64,000 bases of DNA from Dipylidium caninum (GCA_017562135.1 QEYB01000388.1:248001-312000), one strand, 5' to 3'; positions 10,724 to 22,126 are shown, counted from the first letter of the stretch. Numbers and translations are program-made. Notes: generated by a model from the letters alone, not told the origin.

Positions 10724-12601
10724 TCAGTGCATTTTGACTTCAGCAAATACGGGGGGCATTCGTAGAGGCAGTCGATCAATGTATCGCGAGTTTCGAGTCA
10801 GTACGAAGGGGACTCGAACCATTGGTTGACCTCCCTCGTTACCTAAGGTCAGCCGGACGACCACCTCGTAGGATATATCAATTATCCGACAATCCTGTCT
10901 GCCAGTAACAGTATTAACCTCCGTATACTGCGGTACCTTACATTGTTCGCCATCTACTGGTGCTTCACCCTCGCCGCCGGCTGACTTTTTTCCTGTTTCT
11001 TTAGGTTTTTCTTGCGGATCCGTATTTTTACTTCCATTCGATTTACCTTTCTTGCCTTCTTTCTTCCCTTTTGAAGCGCTTCTTGACTTTTTAGATGAAT
11101 CTGCTGCCTTCTTACCGCTGCCCTTCTCTTTACTTCCCTTACTCCCTTTACTCGCTTTTTCTGGTTTTCGCTTTTCTTCATCAGCCGGTGGTAGATTGTC
11201 CACTGCAAGCCATGTTTGATGGACAATAACCGTACTCTCGGCGAGGAACATCTTTTTGTCTCGTGACATTCTTCCATCCATAGCAACATTATACTTTGAT
11301 GGATCAAATGTAGGCCGTAGAACGAAGGTATTTGACCATCCCTTGTTCTTCGGCCCCACCGGCAATCCCATCTCCCCGGCGCGGACATACGTCGTTGTCA
11401 GGGGTATACTGCTATCATGCGGTATCTCGGAGTGTAACCTGTATATCTGTTCCACACTAACCGTCATGGCTACCACAGTGTGACGCGTTGAATCATTTAT
11501 AATAGAGACAGTAGCTTCAATCTCTTCACCCTGATAGAAGACATCTTTACCCAAACCAACTGACAATCTAAGATTACCCTGATCCGAGATGCATGCCCAC
11601 CGATTGTAGTCCAGACTAACGCTAGGTCGAATAGCTGAGGGCTTTGAAATTGGCACTATGGTATACTTGTAAAAGCCCATGTATACCTCATTTTCCGGTG
11701 ATGGAATGCAGGACTCGGTCAATCCGGCAAATGCTCTGAGCGTCCAAAATAAGCCAGTGTTTTGCTTCATGTGGTAGGGCCGAGAAAAGAGCACAGAGTC
11801 GGGTTTTCGGGTGAGATCAATAGTGAACGGTTGGGTGTACCAACCTTTGGGATATTGTTGTTGAACTTTAGCCACCATTTTCTGCGTAGATGTCATGTAG
11901 GTTGGCATGTAATCAATGCTAAGGGGGAAGATGTGGTGGACGTCTTTGTAACACTCTCTTTTGCATTGCACCGCGGCCGGAAATGGTGGAACTTTAGAGT
12001 AATCATAGTAGACAAAATTGGCTGTCACTTCGACAAATATCTTGGCGCCGTCTTGACAGAGGCAGTGGGGGAAAGCGACGGCGCCGACAAGAACAGCTCT
12101 CTCGTACTCCAACATGTCCGGTCTGTCCTCGATGAAAATCGGTTCATCGTAGGATTTTTCCGTGGGTTTAGCATCGCCCTTGTTGGCGCCTTTGGAGGCC
12201 TTGAGACCCTTGCCGCTACCACTCTTGGAGCCCTTTTTTTTGGACGCCTTCGAGTCTTTAGACTCCTTTTTCCCCTTCGACTTTTTCGAGGTCTTGAGAG
12301 AGCTATTTTTACTGTTCGTGTCGCCGTATAGCGTCACGTCGGTGAGAACTTCGGGCAGACGGTTCCACACCTCGTAGATATGAATCTTCTCGCAGAAAAG
12401 TACCAGGTTCTGCGACTTCTTAACAAATACAGCATCCACATCCTCGTAGAGTTCACGACCAAAACAGATTTTCTCTGCTTCTTCCGCTGACAAGGCAGTT
12501 TTTTCCTTGCCCTTGGAATTCTTTGCCTCCGTGGAACCCTTGGAACCCTTAGACCCCTTCGATTTTGTCTTACCCTTTGCTGCAGCGCTGCCACTCGGCA
12601 T
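10724..12601 (-). CDS. Single-exon arrestin with lysine/serine/glycine-rich insertions
   Basis: Arrestins bind phosphorylated GPCRs and link them to desensitisation and trafficking. This intact 625-residue frame is arrestin-like in its C-lobe (about 335-460 and 560-605): LRLSVGLGKDVFYQGEEIEA, VSIINDSTRHTVVAMTVSVE, SNTFVLRPTF, MDGRMSRDKKMFLAEST, then ISYEVVVRLTL and VRVPFVLTRNSR. The Asp-Gly at 442-443 corresponds to the arrestin polar-core DG. The N-lobe (about 50-330) is more divergent but keeps KIFVEVTANFVYYDY and the TRLQERL-like helix as TSTQKMVAKVQQQYPKG. Three low-complexity basic blocks rich in Lys/Ser/Gly are added: residues 1-40, 95-150 and 475-550. The last splits the C-lobe between the DG segment and the final strands. 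Ordinary arrestins have about 400 residues and many introns, whereas this has none, which suggests a retrocopy origin or intron loss. The clathrin box and AP2-binding tail were not seen. Confidence 0.82.
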   Translation of the reverse strand: MPSGSAAAKGKTKSKGSKGSKGSTEAKNSKGKEKTALSAEEAEKICFGRELYEDVDAVFVKKSQNLVLFCEKIHIYEVWNRLPEVLTDVTLYGDTNSKNSSLKTSKKSKGKKESKDSKASKKKGSKSGSGKGLKASKGANKGDAKPTEKSYDEPIFIEDRPDMLEYERAVLVGAVAFPHCLCQDGAKIFVEVTANFVYYDYSKVPPFPAAVQCKRECYKDVHHIFPLSIDYMPTYMTSTQKMVAKVQQQYPKGWYTQPFTIDLTRKPDSVLFSRPYHMKQNTGLFWTLRAFAGLTESCIPSPENEVYMGFYKYTIVPISKPSAIRPSVSLDYNRWACISDQGNLRLSVGLGKDVFYQGEEIEATVSIINDSTRHTVVAMTVSVEQIYRLHSEIPHDSSIPLTTTYVRAGEMGLPVGPKNKGWSNTFVLRPTFDPSKYNVAMDGRMSRDKKMFLAESTVIVHQTWLAVDNLPPADEEKRKPEKASKGSKGSKEKGSGKKAADSSKKSRSASKGKKEGKKGKSNGSKNTDPQEKPKETGKKSAGGEGEAPVDGEQCKVPQYTEVNTVTGRQDCRIIDISYEVVVRLTLGNEGGQPMVRVPFVLTRNSRYIDRLPLRMPPVFAEVKMH

Positions 12602-13139
12602 TTATGACGTCCTGCGTCTCGACGGTTTCCCGTCGCGTGAACGCACACCCGGTCACCTGTTCAGCGGGTGCGATCAATACGACGACAGGCTCCACCGACA
12701 CTGACAACCGCCCTACGAGTTGATTGATGTAACTACTTGTCTGCTTACTTGCATTTCGTTGACACCGAAGTGGCAGTTTTGACAGCTACACATGGTGAAG
12801 TTGGCACATGGTGAGAATTTCGATTGTCGTTTAGGCATAATGAAATTACGGTTTCTGTCCACAATAGTGTGCCTTTTCCACTTTCAAAAGTCGAGTTAAA
12901 CCTGAAGAAACAATGCGTATGGGAGCACTAACCGCCATTTAACCCTCTCGGATGTTGTGGGCCGTTGATATGACTTGGGCTGCCAACTAACTGATGGCAG
13001 ATTTTAAGTATGAAAGGAAATATACAGTTTTTTTTGCTGAAAAATATAACTTCACTCAATTAGATACTGCCCTTTTGCCGACGATCTTTCGTTATCATTC
13101 GGGCAGTGTCATAATTCTACGTTCACAAAATTCCTGAAA
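12602..13139. other. Intergenic, upstream of arrestin
   Basis: Holds the presumed promoter of the minus-strand arrestin. No motif or exon was recognised. Confidence 0.4.
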
Positions 13140-13800
13140 TTTTCTACTACAAAATTGAATCATGTGTGATTTGACATCATTAACGACATCAGCGTGAAAC
13201 GAAGTAACAAATTGTGCCTTGAAGGCGGAGCGACAGAGTTACGCGACGGAGGTGTCAAAGCATCCCAACGCAGATCCAGGAGCTCTTGACGAGTGCCCGC
13301 CAACACTCTTACGACGTTTTACTTCTTTTGGCCGATTTGCTCTATTTGTGTATCTCAGTTTGCCAAGTTGTTGAGCTTACACTTTCGAAATGACCGTTAG
13401 GTTGTTCAGAAAACGTTTGAAGTGTAGAATCCCACCAAACTGAAAGCATAATTTTTTCTTGGTATATCTCTGCTTCTGATGTCATGTGGACTGTTTCATC
13501 TTGCATCGCCTACCATCTCTTCCGACTAAATTTGTTCTAAATTGACCACTTTTCGTCGCCATTAATTAGTTTTTTTTTCAGAAATGGATAAATTTTGTTC
13601 CTTTTCAGATGGCAATCGCAGATGCTGCTAAAGCGTTTTGGGCTCTGCAAATCTGAGTCGACTATGGCCTCGATGAGGGTCTCGTCGACTTCAACTGGAC
13701 GGACGATCAGATCGTTGAGCGTTTTCAATGAAGCCTCATCAGAACGAAATCAACCAAACCAATTTTGAAACTCCCTTTCTTTCAAGGCTTCGTTCCCCCC
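13140..13800 (-). mobile_element. Degenerate mariner transposase fragment
   Basis: Read on the minus strand, the part nearest 13800 gives EREFQNWFG and a DEASL/RPVEVDETLIEAI stretch, the mariner helix-turn-helix region. A jump then leads to FLKKKLINGDEKWSI, containing the first catalytic aspartate motif (usual form TGDEKW). Broken pieces resembling the WWD and central region follow in shifted frames. Stops, frameshifts and an internal deletion between the DNA-binding part and the catalytic core show it is inactive. Total length is well under the roughly 1.3 kb of an intact element. Terminal inverted repeats were not identified. Confidence 0.75.
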
Positions 13801-14697
13801 TTCGTCACATAAATTCTTGTGTTCTCGTTTTTTCTTAAATATTACAATAAAATATGTCCCAAGTGCTTGTCTTGTTCTTTCATTTTAAATTGGGGATAAA
13901 AACATAACTTAAGAACTAAACGGTACTATTTCTTCCTAAATGAGAGATATACGTCCAAACTGTAGAAAAAAAAATACATAAAAAATCTAAAACGCATCCG
14001 TCGGAAGATCCGTAATTATTCAATTGCCCACCTAGTAGCTCTCCGATTTTTTCCCCACTGACACTTTACCACTTCCCCAAATTCCATTATGATAAAGTGC
14101 GAATTTTTCACTGCAGTAACAGCAAATCTCCCATACACTCCTTCCTCAATATTGTCATCATGGAAGTCACTGTCTGTGAGATTTTCATTTACTTTGCCGC
14201 TGATATGCATTATTAAGTAGTAACGTAGGGTGAAAGCAAGAAGGGAATGAGTGAGGCAAATCTCACCATACGAGTTGGTTAGAGAGTCGGAGTTGATCGA
14301 GGGAGGGAAATCACGCTGTCAAGCCAATTAGTGTATAGGATTTAAAGGTGAGAAAACTTTGTAACTCTTTCTGTACTGCTGCAGTCGGAGATCGGTACTG
14401 CTGCAGTCGGAGATCGCTTCTCCACGGATGTTTCGCTTATTTCGAATTTCTATAAATTGAGATGTTAAGCGATTCACTTTAAGAGTAACTTCAAATCACT
14501 TGTCACTCTCTGCACGACAGTTCTTCCACCCTCCGGACAGAATTTTCCCACGCTTTTAAAATCCACTCAGGCTGCTTCACCCTCATGGATTGGTGGGCTC
14601 ATATAAACACACACAAACACACACACGTGTGTGCAATCACAGCCAGGGAGGCAGTTGTCCTGATCGCAATTGTAACCTTGGTCAGTTCAACTTCTCC
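13801..14697. other. Intergenic, F-spondin 5' region
   Basis: Contains a 22-bp tandem duplication at 14373-14416 and a CA/GT tract near 14605-14632, both close upstream of the F-spondin start. No exon was recognised. Confidence 0.45.
14373..14416. repeat. Two perfect copies of a 22-bp unit
   Basis: The unit GTACTGCTGCAGTCGGAGATCG occurs at 14373-14394 and again at 14395-14416 without mismatch. Each copy contains the palindrome CTGCAG. It lies about 280-325 bp before the F-spondin ATG. Confidence 0.9.
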
Positions 14698-17600
14698 ATG
14701 GTTTGGCTAAACTTTGTCCTCGTCCTTCTTTTGAGCGCTATTAGTGCCATCGCCGGGGAATTCATTCTTCCTAAGCAATGCTTGCGATTCTCTTACGCCA
14801 CTTCAAGGGGCTTTCGCCACTCTGACAGCAAAGATAACGGATTTGAAATTATCATCAGACGATCATCTGACGAGGCACTAGTTGGTGATTGGTTCGAACC
14901 AGAGAAGGAGTATTTGGTTATCCTAAAGAATCACTTGCCTCTGGTAACTTTTGAAGACTTCCTCTTCTGGCTAACACCCTCGGAACCGCCGGCAATGGGT
15001 CGCTCGGCTGAAACAAATGTTAGTGTCTGTATAATTTACCTGTCAATGAGTTTTCGCCTAAAGTAGGTTTCCCAGTTTCGACTTGAACCTCCCAAACTAA
15101 AGCGCTTTGTGGGAGAACAAACAAGAGTTAGGATTGGGTTCTAGCGGGGGATTTCAGCCGCCTTCCTCACCGTGGTTGTCCCGCATGTTTGGAGAGGGCG
15201 ATCAAATTGTCCCAAGCTCCTCTCGTTTATGTGTGACCTCGAGACCAGAAGCAAAGTGATATTATAACTCTCCTTCCCACCTTAAGCATTCTCTAACCTT
15301 TTATCCACAGGTGGAAGTGAGGAGAAAAAACCGCACTCTGTTCATTGTTTCACTTCTTGGCGACCTTTCTTAGACTACAGAAGACTGCGATTCGGCACCA
15401 AACCAGTGTGTAGGCTCCTGGGTGCATACGTCCAGCGGTAGAGCCAGTCGTTACTCACGAGAACATCGACGTCGTAGTCATCGGGCTGGTCAAGTACTGA
15501 CACGCAATCGACCCGGATGTCATGGCCTCGTGGTGGAGCGTTTCCAAGGCCTTGGTGGAAGGTATTCAGGATTCGCGAGACAGATGCAGCAGGTAGTATT
15601 AATCTGGCGGAGTCCAAGTGCACGTCGACATAACTGTGTCACCCTACACGCCATGCTTCGGACACAGACGTCAGTTCTGAAAGAAGTCGGTGAGTGAACA
15701 TTGTTGAAGCTGTGTAGACTGTCCTCGTAAATTTTCTCTCCATTCCCAATTTTCTCACAAGTGCGTCCTCATAACCCATGTCCCTGACTATAAGTAAGCT
15801 CCATCGCTTCCAAGCTTTCAAACTATTCCGTTCTCTAATCTCTCAAACCAAACACTCGGATTCACTCAGGTCGGTTTTAGCTGATTTGGACTCTTGTCTG
15901 CCCCTTCAGCCGACTTCGACTCAACTTATTCTGTTGAACTTCTTTACGACCAGGCGCTCTGGCCAATCAACTGAGGGGTAGAATAGCTAAACATCTCTTA
16001 AATATTTAAGTTAGGCAAGTGTTGAGGCGTGGGGATACGCTAAGCTTTATTTGCCTTGATTTTGAATAATCACTTTGGGCTATCTTATAAAATCTTCTGT
16101 CAACAGTCGAATCTATTTGTGGGGACAACAGTTTAAAGGAACCGTGACTTCAAGGATCCTAATCACTTTCTTCGCTCACCATGTAGGAGGTCTAATGAGG
16201 ACGCTATGTCCGACTGAAATGCGTCCGATGGAACCGGTGATTTCGGGATTCCGACAAGTTTTACGTCCTGACGTAAACAATTTATCTGCCCACCTACCCT
16301 ATGTGGATGCTGTAGAAGTGAGGCAACGAGACAGCATTCACCCAAAAGACTGCTGTGCTTGCGGCAGTGCTACCTATAGACTGACCTTCCAGGGCCTCTG
16401 GAATCGTTCGACACACCCTCAAGACTGGCCCACAAAAAATCCAAACCTCCTTCATTGGACAAATCTCATCGGTGCTAGTCACGCCCCCAGTTTCCAGATC
16501 TACACTATCGGGCAGACAGCCAGTGCAGGAGTTCAATCTGTTTGTGCATATGGTGATACTACAGTGCTTCGCGAAGCTCTCTCCTTAGCTGCCTCTAAGG
16601 CTGAAGGAGCTGCCGGGGTGCCGACGGGCAGTCAGTCGGCTTCAACAGATGTCAGCCCCCTTCGGGCGCTTATTTCGACACCGGGAATGTGGGGTGAGGA
16701 AACACTGATGGAGTCGCGCACAACACTATTCTCGGTGAACAGAACTCATCCATTATTTTCATTCCTAACAATGCTGGGTCCGAGTCCCGATTGGTGTACC
16801 GGAGTTTCAGGACAATCCCTATGCAAGGCCGATTGTACGTGGGTGGAGAATATGACGTTGTACTTATATCCGTGGGATGCAGGAATACGAGAGGGGAACA
16901 CATACATGCCAAAAGAATCGGACAGAAAGGAAATTCCCGATCCCATTCGTTATATTGACGAGAAATGGATGCCTGGTAATCCATTCAGGGAGAGAAAGCC
17001 AGTTGCGCGTGTTGAAATTGAGCGCGTACTTCCAAGGCACACATGGGAGTGTACAGACAAAGACACAGACGGAGTCCATCTCTTCCTGATGGGTGGAGGA
17101 ATTCACGTGACAGGAAGGGAGGCCAACATGGAGGAGAAGAAGGGAAAGAAACAAATGCACAGTGCATCCGCGACTCAACAGGTTGGTTTAGTCTTGACGG
17201 CAGAATAACAATGGTTGTGAAAGCTAAACCGTCATTTCCCAAAGTGATTATTAGGAAAATGAGACCTCCTGTGAAGTCGCAACTTTTATTGACATTAAAG
17301 CTGGCAAACACTAGAACATTGCATAAAAGTACCCCTATTGATAAGGGAGCGAAGAAACCACATCCATGTTACGATAATGATACTAAGTTATAGCTAACGC
17401 AATCCAAGTTCTGTAGAACATTTGAGGTAAAAGCATATTTGTCATTTATCGTACAGATTCTTACAGGAAAGGGGCGTGGGAAAAGTTCAAAATCCGTCGG
17501 TTTTGGGGGACCCGGGGCTAGTGGAACGATCGGAACAAACAATCCGTTGTCAGATCCAAGTCTCGCACAGATGGCCACTTTCCTCTGCATCACGAGTGAT

Positions 17601-19800
17601 TGGTCAATGTGGTCTCCCTGCTCAGTTACCTGTGGGATCGGCACAAAAACGCGTACGCGCCAGTTGATTGCCAACAAGAAACCTGAACTCTGCCAACATG
17701 TTCCACTGGTGATGGAGGAGGTTGGTAATCGTAGTTGAGGCTTATTTAGTGAAGTTTTCGATGCAATTTTCAAGTTATACTTCTAATTCAGTCCTGTGAA
17801 GGTCGAAAACGAACATGCGACTACAGCGCAGTGTGCAGTTTCCTCCCATGGACTCGTTGGTCTCCTTGCAATGCAACTTGCGAATCTCGCACTGGTGTGA
17901 AAACTAGAATGAGGACACTGGCCAGACCCGAAGAGAAAGCCCAATGCAGCCATTTGTTGAAGGGGGAAGAGGGCACGATGAAGGAGGTGGAAGAATGCCA
18001 CATGCAATCGGAAGCTTGCGAACCAGCAACGATCTGTGGTGAAGGACCTAAGCAAGGCTATCCGTGCGGTCAAAAGCTAAAGCGATTTATTACAGGTAAA
18101 TTATCGGATGGTTCTCAAAACATTTGACCATTATTAATAGCTTTAAGCTTGAAACTAAGTCGATGGTAAGCATCTTCAATGCGTAGAGTACAAATGTTAA
18201 CTTTTGTCATGGTTTCCCACGTCAAAACACAATTTCTTATAAAGTCGTTTTCTTCATCGTCTTGCCTTAACTCGTCCTTCTAAACGGCCTGTATTACAAA
18301 AACATGCATTCATCTACACACTGGATTTACGGTGGAAACAAAGCAGGGGTGACTGTTGTACACCACATTTAAATCCCCACTACATCCGAGGTCTACTTTT
18401 TTATTGGTCCCCCTTTTATCACCTTACTCGTAAGGGAAATAAAACAAACAATAATTTACATTAGACACGTTAATTAACCCTCAATGATATATAAACTTTA
18501 AAGCATCCCTAACAGAGACTTGGTCTGTTAATTATCTGTCTCGGTTTTAAAACAAAGTTTCGTTCTTCAAAATAGACAATTTTTATACCTACTAGTGCTA
18601 TCGACCACGAGTGTCTTGAGTTTGAATATCTTGGCTGCAAGGGCGGACGTAATATGTTCGAAACACAGGAGCAATGCGTAAGTTTCTGTATCCCCGCAGT
18701 AGAAGCCCTTCCCGCCTGGCGACGAGAACGAATGGGTCTACTGCAGTTCAAAACATCACAATTGGCATCGGCATCTATTGGTTCGGAAGAGGAAAAAATT
18801 GAACAAGACCCAGCTTGTCATTACGAAGTGAACACAGGTTATGAATGCAACCCACCCAAGGAATTGGGCAACTACTGGTGAGTTCGGTGAACTCGTATGC
18901 TTAAGACAACCATGCCATTAAAAATACTGGAGATAAGTGCAATCACATTAAGTAATGAGGTACTTCGGATAGTCTTACCTGAGGCCTATCCGATGGATTG
19001 AAATACTCCTAATATTTCAATATTACTTCATTTGTCGTGCTATGAATTGCGCACGTTTGTGGTTTCCCCAATAGATATCCATAATGCTACCTATTCACCA
19101 TTTTACATTGTGAGGCGGCGGTAATCCTCCGCATTAATGTTTCTTAACATCTTCGACGGCTCAGGGATATCTAATTTAGCTATTTAAAAGGCAAATCATT
19201 TGTAGTAATATTTTCAAAATGTCCGTTTATATTTCTACATCGCCTCGTGGGCACTCGATCGAGGCATCTTATTCGTTAAGTGTTAGAGCAGTAGCCACCA
19301 TGTTTCTATTTTGGGAACTATTCAAAGGACCATCTACTAGAACCATCTGTAATGCCACACGAAAAAATGCTTTTAGGTATTACTGCAGACGTACCAATCG
19401 TTGCCGAGACTTCTTCTACCTCGGCTGTGGGGGGACGCCGAACCGATGGGTGAACCACACGGCCTGTATGGCCGCTTGTATGCCGAAAGAATTGCGTCAA
19501 TCTCAATTGCTGGCAAAAGTGCGTGTCGTGGCCGCATCGTCAAAATCAACAGAGAAGGAAGGGATTGATAAACACTCTGACCCATTGGCACCAGACAATA
19601 TTGAGGCGGCAGTGAGTCCCAAACAAGACTGTCGCTTGACCAGCTGGGGAGGATGGGGCCCCTGTTCTGCACGATGTTCTAGTCAGACCGGAACACAACT
19701 GCGTTTGAGAGCCATTAAAAGACCTGCCCGCTACGGCGGCACTGCTTGTGGTCCGCTTTACGAAAAGCGTGAATGCAGAGGACTTGATGTTTCGTGCTGA
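14698..19800 (+). CDS. SPON1: F-spondin-like secreted matrix protein with Reeler, spondin_N, TSR and Kunitz domains
   Basis: F-spondins are secreted extracellular-matrix proteins in axon guidance and cell attachment. Exons: 14698-15018, 15374-15689, 16107-16143, 16200-17181, 17457-17720, 17792-18095, about 18596-18877, and 19377-19800; total about 977 residues. The ATG at 14698 begins a signal peptide (VWLNFVLVLLLSAISAIAG). Domains: Reeler (about 20-210); spondin_N (about 277-490) with CCACGSATYRLTFQGLW, THPQDWP, FSFLTMLGPSPDWCTGVSG and PWDAGIREG; TSR1 (DWSMWSPCSVTCGIGTKTRTR); TSR2 (PWTRWSPCNATC); Kunitz 1 (ECLEFEYLGCKGGRNMF); Kunitz 2 (RDFFYLGCGGTPNRW); and a final TSR3 (SWGGWGPCSARC). All three TSRs keep WxxW C-mannosylation sites; TSR1 also keeps the CxxTCG O-fucosylation site. 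Vertebrate F-spondin has six TSRs and no Kunitz domain. The intron joining 18095 to 18596 does not close in phase with GT-AG, and the 16144-16199 intron is my reconstruction. Confidence 0.9.
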
Positions 19801-19805
19801 ATAAA
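19800..19805 (+). terminator. Poly(A) hexamer overlapping the F-spondin stop codon
   Basis: The last base of the TGA stop is the first base of AATAAA. If used, the 3' UTR would be only some 15-30 nt. Confidence 0.5.
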
Positions 19806-21045
19806 GCGAAATATTCTGACACAACTTCATGGGTTATTTCGACAATTGACATCTTGTAGATCTTTGCTAGCCATTGATGCTGTTCACTTCATTGTAATTG
19901 GCGTTTGTGATTCCTATTCGCCTTTTGCTTAAAATTGTCCTTTCTAAAACATCCTTTACAATCGTTCATTTCTACTTCTAAACAAGTCAGTACCATTTAA
20001 GTATTTGATAGTAATGTCTTCAACTACACTCGTTTTCACTAGAATGGGGTATAACAATGTAAAATTTGTCGCCGCTGGTGTTAATTGTCATCTTTACTGT
20101 TCCATCTCTAGTCATTTCATATCATATATCTAAAAGGTGAACATAGAAAATGGAAAAGCACGGTGACGAAACCAGACAATAAATCTTGCCCTTTCGAAGC
20201 TTACCAGAGGTCAAGGTTAGCGCCTCTGGTTTTCCCACAAAACTTGACATCATCCGCAGCATTACACACTTCCGTAACCATCATCCTTACTGAGTAGCCT
20301 ACTTTATAAAGAAAATCAACAATTGTTTTTGTGTCTACATAATACTGACAGCATTATAGACTGTGCTTAATCATAAGCATGACCATTAAGAGGTTGGAAT
20401 GATGTAGTTTCTCGATGTATCATCGCTCACCTCCTCTCTTAACAGTTTGGGCTGATAAAAGGTATACATTTATGTGACAGAGAAGTGACAAGACACCGAG
20501 AATGGTTAGAAGCCTGTGCCAACCAAGACGGATAATTCAAATCCAAACTGAAACAAATTATTTAATTATAGTAAGATAAATTAGGTGAATTTAGCAAATA
20601 TTTCGGACACTCATACGAGCTTCATATGGTCGTATTTCACCGATACCTTAGTTAAAAATACAACGCATCATGCGGAGCGAGATCTTTTTGGTCGAAGGTT
20701 GACGACAGTCGCAGTAAGGTTGATATAGGAATGGGCAAGGGAGCGATAAGCAAAATCGAGCATGGATTTAAACATAACGCTCATCTAAACGTTGCTATAT
20801 TGTGCTAAAATTCTCTTACCAGCTCATCAATTGGCCACCAACCAAACAAATAAAAAAATCAAGCTTCTGCTACATCAAATATTTTAAAATTCAAACCACT
20901 ACAAGTTTAGGCAAAATGAATTTTTGACTGGGAGGTTGTATTCACCGAGCCCCTTTTGCAAATAATGAAATGGTTGTTTAAATATACGTGGATTGTGATC
21001 GGCTGTCCTATCGGCCAGATTGAAAGCTTCTGTGCGTCGTTAAAT
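19806..21045. other. Intergenic between F-spondin and stathmin-like gene
   Basis: AT-rich without recognised exons or elements. It holds the stathmin-like promoter. An in-frame hydrophobic extension (20956-21045) precedes the chosen stathmin ATG. Confidence 0.45.
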
Positions 21046-21978
21046 ATGTCGGGGTGCCGGAAGAGTTGCACATTTGAGATTTCATTCGATGACGATGACA
21101 CTTCTGGTGCATGCAGGAGTCCTCTCTCATCGAAGAGATTTTCAAGAGAGAGTTGTACGCCTAAACGGGATACGCACGAAAAAATGGAGGAGGTCATCAA
21201 ACGGAAGTCTGATATTTTGCAGGTAAATAAGCTCCGAACTCGCGCATATTAAAAATTAGCACCAACGCTTCCTTCAAAACTGCTTGTTTTTTGGTACGTT
21301 ATCCGGTGTTCCCAATTTTCCTATCATGGTCCATAATGCTTCGTATTTTAATCACCCTGCACTCTAGTTTTCATTTTTTTTAGCAAACGCGTGAAAAGTA
21401 TGAAGCTCACAATCAAAGAGTGAAGTCTGTCGTTGAGGATATCAAAGCTAGGCGTGACAGCCAAATTGCCGAATTGAAAGAAAACGCCGAAATGCGTTTG
21501 GAGATGGCCGATCTTAGGCGCCGTCAGACGCTGGAGGATAAGGTTGAATCGGCCAAGAAAATGGTACGGTTAAAACGAACGCCTTTTAATAAACTCGATT
21601 AATTCATTCTTTCGGCGTGTTTTTGCTCTTTTATATTCACCTCCCCTTGTATTTAAAGACTTTAAGACCTCCTAGACTAACTACCGTTAAAGTACGTTGC
21701 TCTCATTTTGCCTTAAATCATTTTCTTGAATTACTTTTTTAAGGCTGATCGAGTTGAGCGAGTCCGTGCCTCTCTTTCCGAGGAAGCTGAGCGAAAGATG
21801 AATGACATCGCCCAGGATATGGCGAACAAGGAGAACAATCGTCGTTTGATCATAAAAGGAGTCAAAGATTCATGTCAACTGGAGGTGAGAAACATATTTT
21901 ATGCGGATTTATGTCTGATTTCAGTTGGAGAAGGTCGCTGAGGTAAAAAATCGTCGAGCTTCGATTAGCAACAATTGA
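21046..21978 (+). CDS. Stathmin-like tubulin-binding protein
   Basis: Stathmins are small, mostly helical proteins that sequester tubulin dimers. Exons 21046-21222, 21384-21563, 21744-21884 and 21925-21978 join in phase to 183 residues. After a short N-terminus with two cysteines (MSGCRKSC) comes TFEISF, in the place of the stathmin cap strand (family form AFELIL). Next is a Ser/Pro-rich linker, then an uninterrupted charged helix from about residue 48 (KMEEVIKRKSDILQQTREKY, ELKENAEMRLEMADLRRR, RVRASLSEEAERKMNDIAQ, ENNRRLIIKGVKDSC) ending in EKVAEVKNRRAS, like the family's EVRKNKE end. The N-terminal cysteines recall the palmitoylated anchors of SCG10-type stathmins; this is inference. The start could also be an upstream in-frame ATG at about 20965, which would add a hydrophobic segment. 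The last intron is 40 nt. AATAAA stands at 22121-22126. A generic coiled-coil protein is the alternative. Confidence 0.68.
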
Positions 21979-22120
21979 GCATTCCCTTTCCAGTTTACTC
22001 TTTTTATATGTATTTACCCCCCCCCCCTCCCACCACTATTAATATCTAAAAGTTACCTCCGTTGAATTTGTATTCTCATCTGCTACGTCCCCTATTCGTC
22101 GTAACATGAATTATATTCTC

Positions 22121-22126
22121 AATAAA
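22121..22126 (+). terminator. Poly(A) signal of the stathmin-like gene
   Basis: AATAAA occurs 143 bp after the stop on the coding strand. A C-rich tract lies between (about 22017-22029). Confidence 0.5.

Noticed and set aside
11762..12331. 189-codon plus-strand frame opposite arrestin
   Set aside because: It is the antisense shadow of the arrestin gene; the Leu/Phe-rich product mirrors Lys/Ser codons.
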